Below, piece by piece: positions 6,966 to 13,337 of a stretch of 14,192 nucleotides of DNA. Each line of letters opens with the position of its first letter. Position 1 is the stretch's first letter. Source of the stretch: Phycisphaerae bacterium (GTDB lineage: Bacteria; Planctomycetota; Phycisphaerae; Sedimentisphaerales; SG8-4); contig JAUVYQ010000068.1 of assembly GCA_030603035.1 (NCBI GenBank), positions 1 to 14,192 of the forward strand. Reading direction: 5' to 3'. A program made the translations under genes and the position numbers. A model generated the notes under the pieces. It saw only the letters and a list, made by a program, of their open reading frames with translations. It was not told the DNA's origin and did no database searches.

Positions 6966-8465
6966 CTAATAGCGCCTGCTCGTGGTCTTGGTGCTGTATT
7001 TGTAGTTGACGAAAAAGTACCGCAGGGCGTCTATCGGGTGGTCGTACAGGCCGTCTTTGAGCGGCAGTTCGGCAGAGGCAACGGCGCTGCCGGGTTCCGG
7101 ATAATGATAACACCGCATCGCCTCTATCAGCCGCTGACAACTCGGCGAGATAATAAGCCTGCTCTTGCCGTCGCCGGCCCGAATCGCCCGCCGGATAAGC
7201 TCAATGCCCTCTAAGATGCCGCTTCGCCGGTATCGGGCCACTATCCCCAGCGTCCGCATCTCGCGAACGGTACTTGTGCCGGTAACATCATTTACACCGG
7301 CCCCGGCGGGGTCACAAAATGTCGCAGCCACCCGTGCTTCTCCACCGGGTGTGCGGCTCTTAATCTCGTCAACATGCACATCAATCGTCGCCCGACTGCG
7401 AACATACTCATCTATCACCCGAACAACGCCGGCGCTGTCAACCTGAATCCACAAGCACACAAACGGATTTACAAAACCAAAATCAAGCGCGCGATACACG
7501 GCTAAATTCGGGTCATAATCGACCGGCTGCACGTGCCTGGCCGGGTCGAATTCGTCAAAGACCACATTCTCAAGCGAAGGCCTTTTGCAGAGCATCTCGG
7601 CCTCCCAGCCCGCCCTGCTGGCCCGACGCATTTGCGTTATACAATCATCAATTTTCAGATAACCGTTTGCTGATTTGGCTTTGCCCTGGCAATCACCCCA
7701 TAAGGAACACTGCGAGCAGCTTCTATCGGTGCACTTTTCAATCACTTCCCATACACACCACTTGAAAACCAGCGTGCCAAGCCGACCCGCAGATGAAACT
7801 ATCTTTTGCATCAAGCCGTAAGGCCGATGCATCGTGCTGATTAGCTCCATAGCGGCTGCAAGATTAGCGGTGCTTTGTGTAGTGAACTTTGCGGCTGCAA
7901 AAACATCCTCATCGAAAAGCTCAACCTCATCGCAGCGAAGTTTCTGAATATGCTGGCCGCGAACACTGGTCGCCGATTGTGTCAGCACCTCAACGGACGA
8001 GCCGTTGACAAAGCGGCATTTTGCTTTGAGGGCAGGGCCTGCCGGAAACTCATCGAATCCGTTCAATAAAAAACCGGTCAGGTATTGGTACATCCTGCCG
8101 GACTGCTCACCTGAGCCGCCCAGGATTCGCACCTGGCAGTTCGGCTTAAAGACGCAGTCCAGAAGCGTAGCGACCGCAGCTAATTCGGTTTTGCCGCCGG
8201 AACGGTTGGCCCAGACAACCGCATCGGCATTGGCCGGCCTTTCCGCAGCAAAGTCGGCGGAGAAACTGTGCCACAGATAGTCCATCGGCCGGTTGTGTTC
8301 CGGGCAGATTCTTTTGTCGGGAACCTCGATGCCCAGAAAGACTTTGACGTAATTTTTAAGGTCCCGCCTTGTCCTCGGCCGACTTCGCCGAAGAGCCGAG
8401 TAAATGTGAGCTGCTTTTTCAATGTTACTGTCGCTTGTCGATTTGTCCAAAGCTAATTGTGCCAT
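6966..8465 (-). CDS. Phage terminase large subunit (ATPase + nuclease)
   Basis: The 499-aa protein shows a terminase-type Walker A (ANRSGGKTE, 86-94), a Walker B with catalytic acid (LRCDEVELF, 176-184), and an RNase H-fold nuclease. The nuclease acids are D328 in ALDFGFVNP, E353 in IDEYV, D385 in FCDPAG, and the C-terminal DHPIDALRYF (D475/D479). By family it is the motor that translocates and cuts phage DNA during head packaging. An unusual Cys cluster (C245, C250, C253, C259; Cx4Cx2Cx5C) lies between the two domains. The ATG has GGAGG about 9 nt upstream. The small-subunit-like gene is more than 2 kb upstream, separated by an inserted ATPase/TOPRIM cassette. No portal or capsid gene follows. 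The protein is full length and looks intact. Confidence 0.85.
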   Translation of the reverse strand: MAQLALDKSTSDSNIEKAAHIYSALRRSRPRTRRDLKNYVKVFLGIEVPDKRICPEHNRPMDYLWHSFSADFAAERPANADAVVWANRSGGKTELAAVATLLDCVFKPNCQVRILGGSGEQSGRMYQYLTGFLLNGFDEFPAGPALKAKCRFVNGSSVEVLTQSATSVRGQHIQKLRCDEVELFDEDVFAAAKFTTQSTANLAAAMELISTMHRPYGLMQKIVSSAGRLGTLVFKWCVWEVIEKCTDRSCSQCSLWGDCQGKAKSANGYLKIDDCITQMRRASRAGWEAEMLCKRPSLENVVFDEFDPARHVQPVDYDPNLAVYRALDFGFVNPFVCLWIQVDSAGVVRVIDEYVRSRATIDVHVDEIKSRTPGGEARVAATFCDPAGAGVNDVTGTSTVREMRTLGIVARYRRSGILEGIELIRRAIRAGDGKSRLIISPSCQRLIEAMRCYHYPEPGSAVASAELPLKDGLYDHPIDALRYFFVNYKYSTKTTSRRY

Positions 8466-8593
8466 AGCGGTTGCCCTCCAATTTGATGTGTTACTCTTAT
8501 ATTACAATTGTTTAGGATGTCGAAACAGGTAAAATCCTTTCGTGTTTTCCGAATTGTCGTTAATCTAATGGCTTGAAGATGGTTTGGGGATTT

Positions 8594-8701
8594 TCAGAGG
8601 TTAATCTTCCATAGAATTCCAGAGCATATCTGTCTGTCATGCTTGCAGAATAAACTCATACTTGTTTCCTCCGTGTTAATGCCGAATGTATTGATTTTCA
8701 T
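8594..8701 (-). CDS. Possible 35-aa peptide with two good ribosome binding sites
   Basis: In the gap between the TOPRIM gene and terL, a minus-strand frame starts at ATG 8699-8701 (GGGAGA upstream). It contains a second in-frame ATG at 8657-8659 with a very strong GGAGG at 8668-8672 and 8-nt spacing, and it ends with TGA at 8594. The short form would be 21 residues (MSLFCKHDRQICSGILWKINL). No family is recognisable. It may be a leader peptide, or the 5' stub of a gene whose body was lost when the locus was rearranged. The Shine-Dalgarno signals are the only support. Confidence 0.25.
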   Translation of the reverse strand: MKINTFGINTEETSMSLFCKHDRQICSGILWKINL

Positions 8702-8761
8702 AAGTGGTCTCCCGCTTCTATTATATTCATTGACCTGCTACATTCAATCATTTTTTACGAA

Positions 8762-8855
8762 CTATTGCTCTGCTTCCGCTAAAGCTGCCAGTAGTTTACT
8801 GCAGGTTTCGGCTGGTAGCTGTTGGGCCTCACCCCTCTTTGCGTTTTCTTGTAGG
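8762..8855 (-). pseudogene. Remnant of a second terminase small-subunit gene (3' end only)
   Basis: The minus-strand frame ending with TAG at 8762-8764 reads AKRGEAQQLPAETCSKLLAA and then LAEAEQ-stop. This aligns with the C-terminus of the intact small-subunit-like gene at 10865 (TKRDSENPAEQLSDETASRL, then LAALAKEKE-stop). Over the last 22 residues 12 are identical, and both stop at the equivalent place. Upstream of about 8855 the similarity ends and the TOPRIM gene body begins. The final 27 or so bases of the TOPRIM gene overlap this remnant in another frame. It therefore marks the boundary between the phage locus and the inserted cassette. Because the copy is diverged, it comes from a related element or an old event, not from a fresh target duplication. 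Confidence 0.6.
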
Positions 8856-9491
8856 AAAAAGATGATTTGTCAAACCAGTTGCCTGCGATTGTATAAGTTT
8901 GATTCCCTCGCGAAGCTCTTTACAATTGGAAACGATTTTATTGATGTTGAGGCTGTTTATGAAGTTCGTAGCATTTCTGCCTTTGGAGTAGATTTTATTA
9001 TTTCTCTCAAACAATCTTTGCAAATCTTTATACCCAAACTTCTCAGGTGGTTCAAAAGCTCTTAGGTTTCTTTGTGGTTTTGGAACTTTTAAGAATTGGT
9101 ATATTCCTTCAATATCAGATAGAAACCAAGATTCTATTTCTTGTGTGGCTTTTATGAGATTTATACTTAAAACCTTATTCATATTCTGGTTCTTGATGTG
9201 TTTTTTTACTTTTTTAATGTTGAATTCCGGAACCTCACCGTACCTCGACTCTCTATCAAAGCAGCAGTAAGCTCTGATTTGCTCATCTTTGTGTTGTTGA
9301 ACATAATCCTCAATGGCAGTAATAACTTTTTTGTTTATGTTATATAGGCCTTCAAGATTTCGTATTGTGACTCGACAGTTGTTTAGGAAATTATTCTTGA
9401 TTCGCTTATAAAAGAGCGTTTCGGTGTAGCCTTCGACTAGCAAAAGTGATACTGGTTTTTTGGTAACTCTAGGCTCATCCTCCCTGACCAT
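8829..9491 (-). CDS. TOPRIM / DUF4276-like protein, partner of the upstream ATPase
   Basis: I place the start at ATG 9489-9491 (220 aa) because AAGGA lies 8 nt upstream. A longer TTG start would overlap the ATPase gene by about 47 nt. The N-terminus is TOPRIM-like: LLLVEGYTE (E20), then CCFDRES (D79/E81, in the place of DxD). ATQEIESWFLSDIEGI (115-130) and the KIYSKGRNATNFI...IVSNCKELREGI pattern recall DUF4276/RloB-type proteins. These are metal-dependent nuclease-like domains that work with AAA15/OLD-family ATPases in phage defence. It lies 4 nt after the ATPase stop, with its ribosome binding site inside that gene's last codons, so the two are translationally coupled. Its last codons overlap the terminase small-subunit remnant, so the native C-terminus may have been altered there. 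The nuclease role is inference. Confidence 0.7.
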   Translation of the reverse strand: MVREDEPRVTKKPVSLLLVEGYTETLFYKRIKNNFLNNCRVTIRNLEGLYNINKKVITAIEDYVQQHKDEQIRAYCCFDRESRYGEVPEFNIKKVKKHIKNQNMNKVLSINLIKATQEIESWFLSDIEGIYQFLKVPKPQRNLRAFEPPEKFGYKDLQRLFERNNKIYSKGRNATNFINSLNINKIVSNCKELREGIKLIQSQATGLTNHLFPTRKRKEG

Positions 9492-9495
9492 AAAA

Positions 9496-10734
9496 CTATC
9501 CTTCCCTGAAACCTTCGAAGTCGTTTGTGAGCAATTCACCAAAACTCATTAGATTCTTGTTGAGATATTCTCGGAGCTGTCTGGAATTCTTCACTTTCTC
9601 AAAATGTGTAGCGCCAGTTTCGTCGACAACAGCGACGTTAACATCTTCAGGCCTTATACCGTTGAGCACATATGGTGAGTGAGTAGTTATCAATACTGGC
9701 CATCTGTCGGCGTAATCCTGCAAAAATCGAAGCAGCCTCTCAACAGCTGCTGGATGCAGACAATTCTCTAGTTCTTCCAAGCACAGAATTGGTCCTCTTA
9801 TTTCTTTGGAAAATAATGCTTCCAATATAGCCACCGCTACGAGAGTACCATCAGAATATTCGTCGATAAAAGAAAGACTGTCACCTTTGCGCTTGATAAA
9901 GAACAACCTTACCCGCTTCGATTTTTCTTTATCTCCATTTTTTTTGGATGGTACTGGTATATTGCGGACGTCAAAGCGTACATCTTCCAAGTCAAGAATG
10001 TCACAGAGGCTTTCTACGAAAAGTTTGTAGTATTTGCCTTCTTCTTTTATGTTGTCCAAAGCAAGCGACAAGTCAAAAGAAGACACCCTAATACCTTCGA
10101 TAGCTTGTTCCCTATCTATACCATCTCGCAAGGCTGTGGGAGATATTGCAAAAATTCTTGTCATTCCTATCCAATTTATTGCATTAGAAAATTCCTCCAA
10201 CTCTGCAGGCAGACCTTCAAAATCAGGGTACAATGACTCTATTGCCAATAGTGATGAATTGTCTTTGGCTATTTTGTGGGAATTGTTGACTATCTTTAGT
10301 TTTCTGTCTTGTCGTGAGATATATATTTTTGCGGGGCCTCGCTTGGATGGATTTTTTGCAGTAAGCATTTCTGAAACAAAGCTTCCATCTCCGTTCTCTG
10401 AATCATCACACTGGATTCTAACCTCATAGTCAACTGCCCATAGTTTTCTATTAACAGTCGTTTCAAATGCTATACCTATAGCCATTGGCTTATTCATGTG
10501 TTTTTCTAAGTGACACATAGAAAAATCTGCAACGAAACGTGGAGTTAGGCCCTCTAAAATTCTTTTACGAAGTTTTTCATCGCCGAAACAAAGTGGCCAG
10601 AGTATCTGTATTGCCTCGAGCAGGTTTGATTTGCCACTGTTGTTTGGCCCGACTAACACATTGAAATCGCCGAGGTTGACCACGCAGTTTATCAGGTTCT
10701 TGTAGCCGTCAACTCTTATCTGTTTTAGTTTCAT
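9496..10734 (-). CDS. AAA / OLD-family (AAA15/AAA21) ATPase, candidate anti-phage defence ATPase
   Basis: The ATG at 10732-10734 (412 aa) is preferred over a TTG six codons earlier because GAGG sits 8-9 nt before it. The fold is SMC/ABC-like: N-terminal LKQIRVDGYKNL and Walker A GPNNSGKSN (29-37), an insert of about 40-285, a signature-like YSDGTLVAVAILEAL (293-307), Walker B ILCLEELENCLHP (316-328) and the H-loop ITTHSPYVL (349-357). This matches the ATPase half of OLD nucleases, but the C-terminal TOPRIM domain is missing and is encoded by the next gene. It would act in the cytoplasm as the sensor or clamp that licenses the nuclease. It has its own promoter (10776-10804). It is AT-richer than the flanking terminase genes, which indicates separate origin. 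Confidence 0.85.
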   Translation of the reverse strand: MKLKQIRVDGYKNLINCVVNLGDFNVLVGPNNSGKSNLLEAIQILWPLCFGDEKLRKRILEGLTPRFVADFSMCHLEKHMNKPMAIGIAFETTVNRKLWAVDYEVRIQCDDSENGDGSFVSEMLTAKNPSKRGPAKIYISRQDRKLKIVNNSHKIAKDNSSLLAIESLYPDFEGLPAELEEFSNAINWIGMTRIFAISPTALRDGIDREQAIEGIRVSSFDLSLALDNIKEEGKYYKLFVESLCDILDLEDVRFDVRNIPVPSKKNGDKEKSKRVRLFFIKRKGDSLSFIDEYSDGTLVAVAILEALFSKEIRGPILCLEELENCLHPAAVERLLRFLQDYADRWPVLITTHSPYVLNGIRPEDVNVAVVDETGATHFEKVKNSRQLREYLNKNLMSFGELLTNDFEGFREG

Positions 10735-10775
10735 AATTGTGCCCTCAAACAAGCTTAATTAGCCTCAAAACACTC

Positions 10776-10804
10776 AATATATCAGCATTTTCGGCTTAAT
10801 TCAA
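10776..10804 (-). promoter_or_regulatory. Sigma-70-type promoter of the ATPase/TOPRIM cassette
   Basis: TTGAAT (10799-10804) and TATATT (10776-10781) on the minus strand have an exact 17-nt spacer. They lie about 42 nt upstream of the ATPase ATG and after the small-subunit gene stop. The cassette can therefore be expressed when phage packaging genes are silent, as expected for a defence cargo. Confidence 0.6.
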
Positions 10805-10864
10805 TACGAAAATAAGCATAATTGGTTCGGATGCAAGTAAATTTTCCATTTTTTTTAAGATTTT

Positions 10865-11293
10865 TCATTCTTTTTCCTTTGCCAATGCCGCTAATAATCT
10901 GCTGGCGGTCTCGTCTGAAAGCTGCTCGGCCGGGTTTTCGCTGTCTCTTTTTGTTTTGTCGGACTGCTCAGTTTTTTGGGCCGCAATCTTAGGCAAAGAG
11001 ATAATATCCAGGCACGCCTTGCGTGCTGTCTCCTGGTTTTCCGACTCGGTAAGTTGCACCAGCTTCGCCGCCGCCAGCGGAGCGTACCTTGCAATGATAA
11101 GCCCGCTTTGACGATGAGCGCTGGCGATACGCCGGTCGAACTCCTCGACAAAGTCACCGTCCGCCAGCCATTTGTTATAAACGTCTCTGCTTACCTTGTG
11201 CTTGGCCAGAACCGACTGCTCGTCAAGTTCGCCGCTGAACATATCATCTATCACGGCAAGCTGTCTTTTCCTCAACTTCTTTGTTTCCCTCAT
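10865..11293 (-). CDS. Terminase small-subunit-like HTH protein
   Basis: The 142-aa protein has an N-terminal helix-turn-helix region (about 10-47; AVIDDMFSGELDEQSVLAKH then KVSRDVYNKWLAD), a middle helical segment, and an acidic C-terminal tail ending LLAALAKEKE. This layout resembles phBC6A51-type terminase small subunits, which bind phage DNA and hand it to the large subunit. Its ATG overlaps the parB stop by 4 nt (ATGA), so it is translationally coupled to parB. The large subunit would normally be next, but the ATPase/TOPRIM cassette intervenes. A diverged copy of this gene's 3' end is found beside terL. Assignment rests on motif look and context, as small subunits are poorly conserved. 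Confidence 0.6.
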   Translation of the reverse strand: MRETKKLRKRQLAVIDDMFSGELDEQSVLAKHKVSRDVYNKWLADGDFVEEFDRRIASAHRQSGLIIARYAPLAAAKLVQLTESENQETARKACLDIISLPKIAAQKTEQSDKTKRDSENPAEQLSDETASRLLAALAKEKE

Positions 11294-11982
11294 TTTTTAA
11301 AACCCCCGCAATTAGCCATTGAATCGTCAAGAAAATGCTGAGCTATATGCGTAAGTGCCGCTGCTCGCCTTGCCGCCCTTGTTCCTCCGCTTTCACTTTC
11401 CTCAGTCAGTAACAACGCTCTCTCTATTGTTTGCTGTTGCTCATCGTCCACAAAAAACACTAACGAATTTGCAAAGGCTTTGGATTTGCGATTTTCGACT
11501 TCCGACTTACAGGCATCGAGCATCGAGTATCCGCCATTAGGCGTCCTGCGGAGAGCATCGAGCATTGAGTTAAGCCGTTCAATCTGCTTTGCTGTCTGCG
11601 GTAGGAGTTTTGCAAGCTCACGGAATTCAAATCTTTTGCTGAGTTGCTTTAACAGTTTCAGCTTTTTAGCTAATTCGTCTGAGCCTCCAAGCCGGTTGAG
11701 CGTCGCAAGCAAAATGCCCGTCTCCTCGTCGTCGATGTCCCATACTATGCAATCGGCGGTTTCATAGCCGAGCTTCGCCAGGGCCTGACAGCGATGATGG
11801 CCGTTAATTATCTGAAAATAATCGGCTTTGCCCGGGCACGGCCGAACTATCAACGGCTCGTATCGACCGCTCCGCTCTATGTTACGAACCAGCTTGGCAA
11901 AATTGACTCTGCTCATCTGGTTGGGATTGTCCGGATGAAAATCGAGTTTATCCAATGCGATTGATTGAATTGAATTTGTCAT
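11290..11982 (-). CDS. ParB/Srx-domain protein in phage packaging locus
   Basis: The 230-aa protein carries a ParB-like N-terminal domain (about 5-110): LDFHPDNPNQMS, a substrate loop with IINGHHRCQAL (58-68; the family's GEHR-type box) and a second motif LATLNRLGG (92-100). There is no clear ParB HTH/parS-binding domain, so it is not a chromosome partitioning protein. Phage ParB-like proteins next to terminases may act as nucleases or nucleotide-dependent DNA-binding factors, and the role here is unknown. It starts 2 nt after the acetyltransferase gene stop and overlaps terS by 4 nt. Residues 139-171 look out of place: SMLDA appears twice, and the DNA there contains repeat-family sequence also found between genes, inserted in frame. 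Confidence 0.8.
   Translation of the reverse strand: MTNSIQSIALDKLDFHPDNPNQMSRVNFAKLVRNIERSGRYEPLIVRPCPGKADYFQIINGHHRCQALAKLGYETADCIVWDIDDEETGILLATLNRLGGSDELAKKLKLLKQLSKRFEFRELAKLLPQTAKQIERLNSMLDALRRTPNGGYSMLDACKSEVENRKSKAFANSLVFFVDDEQQQTIERALLLTEESESGGTRAARRAAALTHIAQHFLDDSMANCGGFKK
11471..11576. repeat. Intergenic-type repeat embedded in frame within parB
   Basis: The direct repeat gcatcgagcatcgagt occurs at 11513-11528 and, with one change, at 11555-11570. Between them lies gtcctgcggag (11543-11553), found again in the non-coding spacer at 12938-12948. To the left, the simple-sequence run ggatttgcgattttcgact resembles the repeats of the intergenic spacers. The segment encodes about 30 extra residues in the linker of the ParB-like protein without breaking the frame. 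Confidence 0.55.
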
Positions 11983-11984
11983 AA

Positions 11985-12707
11985 TTATTCTAAATTCGGA
12001 TTAAACCAGATGTAATAGACCGGACGTAATGTGAGCTTGCTCAATACAAATCTTGTTCGTTCTCCCCCTGGGGACATTTGCCGTCTTTTGCCGTAACTTT
12101 GCAGAAAATTTCTTATCTGGAGCTTGATAAATTCAGCCTCAGGTCCCTGCAGCTGGCCGAGTCGCTCCTGTGCTTTTTGCGGGTCGATTAGTAAATCTTT
12201 TTCTATCCCCACCATACTAAGTGCTTCGACAAGCTGCACACAGCGGGCCGGCATCTTCGCTTTGTAGGCCTTCATCCCCGCTTTTTCAAAGAACGGATTG
12301 ACTAATCCCATCACCGCCATCGCCTCGACGATGGGGACATTCATTTGCGGCATCGTCTCACGCACCAATCGAGTCGCTAACCCAAGCCCGCGAAATCTCG
12401 GCTCGATAATGACTCTGCTGATACGCCGGATGTTGTTGTTGATAAGAGCTAACTGCGTCTTCTTATCGAAGCCGGCAAACAGATTATCCGTAGCGACATT
12501 CCGAAGCTCCAGTCCCGGGCTCGGCATCGTATAAACGATAACGCCGATTGTCTCATCTCTAAAACGCAGAGCAAAAATCGCTGCATAAGGCCCGGACCGG
12601 CTGTCACGATAGTGATAGTGTGCAAGCTGCTTGTAGTCATCAAGACAGCCGCGAACAATTCGCAACTTCCTGCATACAGAACACTTTTCCGATTTTTCTG
12701 TAGGCAT
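11985..12707 (-). CDS. GNAT-family acetyltransferase, COG2401-like, first gene of the packaging operon
   Basis: I choose ATG 12705-12707 (240 aa) because AGGTGG lies 7 nt upstream. An ATG 21 nt earlier falls inside a repeat end and has poorer spacing. The GNAT core shows LAHYHYRDSR near the N-terminus, a central strand IGVIVYTMPSPGLELR, the acetyl-CoA loop RVIIEPRFRGLGLATRLV (98-115) and VNPFFEKAGMK (136-146). The HYHY, GVIVY, RISRVII and NPFFEKAGM signature resembles the acetyltransferase domain fused to ABC ATPases in COG2401, a group related to the Mu Mom DNA-modification acyltransferase fold. The target is unknown. An effect on DNA bases or on host proteins is equally possible. The last ~75 residues form an unrecognised basic tail. 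It is followed after 2 nt by parB, so it belongs to the same transcript as the terminase genes. Confidence 0.75.
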   Translation of the reverse strand: MPTEKSEKCSVCRKLRIVRGCLDDYKQLAHYHYRDSRSGPYAAIFALRFRDETIGVIVYTMPSPGLELRNVATDNLFAGFDKKTQLALINNNIRRISRVIIEPRFRGLGLATRLVRETMPQMNVPIVEAMAVMGLVNPFFEKAGMKAYKAKMPARCVQLVEALSMVGIEKDLLIDPQKAQERLGQLQGPEAEFIKLQIRNFLQSYGKRRQMSPGGERTRFVLSKLTLRPVYYIWFNPNLE

Positions 12708-12723
12708 TCCAAATCCACCTACT

Positions 12724-12743
12724 GTCATTGCGTGGCAATCTCA
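12724..12743. repeat. Partial copy of the gtcattgc/gcaatctc interspersed repeat
   Basis: The sequence gtcattgcg followed closely by gcaatctca matches the left end of the element at 5639-5740 with its middle shortened. The upstream candidate ATG of the acetyltransferase gene lies inside it, which argues for the downstream start. Confidence 0.5.
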
Positions 12744-12850
12744 CTCCCTAATTAACCATTTACCAATCACCATCCCGTCCAATCTGCGTAATCCGCGATT
12801 AAAGTTTTCTTTGCGCCTTTGTTTCTTAGTGGCAATTCGTGATTAACGTT

Positions 12851-12877
12851 CTCTGTGCCCTCTGTGCCCTCTGTGGC
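12851..12877. repeat. Three tandem 9-bp units
   Basis: The unit ctctgtgcc is repeated twice exactly and once as ctctgtggc. It belongs to the cacagag-type simple repeat common in bacterial intergenic spacers. It has no coding meaning here. Confidence 0.6.
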
Positions 12878-13013
12878 AAAAAAGATTTGTTTTAGTATTT
12901 GAATTTGGTTCATTTGAATTTGTTTCCACCGCAAGGTGTCCTGCGGAGTGCTTCGATACCGTTCAGGTCCGGCCCGGCTTCAGACGGGACGGATTATTAT
13001 TTCGAGTTTGCCG

Positions 13014-13034
13014 TTTTTGGCCGGAGGCCAAAAA
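13014..13034. repeat. Perfect hairpin tttttggcc / ggccaaaaa
   Basis: Nine-base arms surround a 3-base loop. No T run follows on either strand beyond the arm itself, so it is only weakly terminator-like. It could end transcription arriving from either side. Confidence 0.4.
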
Positions 13035-13164
13035 GACGGGCCTCTATAATTGGCTGAACCTGCGCGTTTGAGTCGAAAATCCGCCGATTTTTCCCCTTGC
13101 CCTCTTTCGTAAACCCTTAGCTGCAAACGAATAAAAAATTTTTTGAAAATTCCGATTTTTGCCG

Positions 13165-13255
13165 CTAACTACCTGCAGATTTGATTGAAAATTACGCTAA
13201 ATCTTGAATCTGAAATCTGAAATCTGAGATTCTAACTACCCGCAGATTTGATTGA
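13165..13255. repeat. 24-bp direct repeat pair flanking a simple-sequence run
   Basis: ctaactacctgcagatttga (continuing ttga) at 13165-13188 recurs at 13232-13255 with one substitution (ctg to ccg). Between them lies the tgaatctgaaatctgaaatc-type run. The arrangement looks like replication slippage or a small tandem duplication rather than an attachment site. Confidence 0.6.
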
Positions 13256-13272
13256 TTTTCTGAGTTTTTCCG

Positions 13273-13300
13273 TTGAACTAAGACAGGCGGTTGTTAAAAC
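13273..13300 (+). promoter_or_regulatory. Possible promoter for the small lipoprotein gene
   Basis: TTGAAC (13273-13278) and TAAAAC (13295-13300) are spaced by 16 nt on the plus strand, about 38 nt before the lipoprotein ATG. The -10 box is a weak match. Confidence 0.3.
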
Positions 13301-13337
13301 AGTGCGGTGAAAACAAACATTTCTGAAGGGCGATAAA

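Larger units (their letters stand above)
12708..13337. other. 630-bp intergenic spacer with simple repeats
   Basis: No gene is visible. The spacer contains a REP-like end (12724-12743), three tandem 9-bp ctctgtg(c/g)c units (12851-12877), a gtcctgcggag repeat fragment, a perfect 9-bp hairpin (13014-13034), a 24-bp direct repeat pair (13165 and 13232) and a tgaatctgaaatctgaaatc run (13205-13229). It separates the minus-strand packaging operon from the plus-strand lipoprotein gene. Confidence 0.7.

Noticed and set aside
8560..8655. Possible tyrosine recombinase tail (SMTDRYALEFY resembles TDRYAH-type ends)
   Set aside because: Only a handful of residues fit, the catalytic Tyr/His/Arg context is absent, and such short similarity is expected by chance.
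13165..13255. Direct repeats as phage attachment sites
   Set aside because: The copies are only 67 bp apart and enclose simple sequence; no integrase or tRNA gene is nearby. Slippage duplication is simpler.
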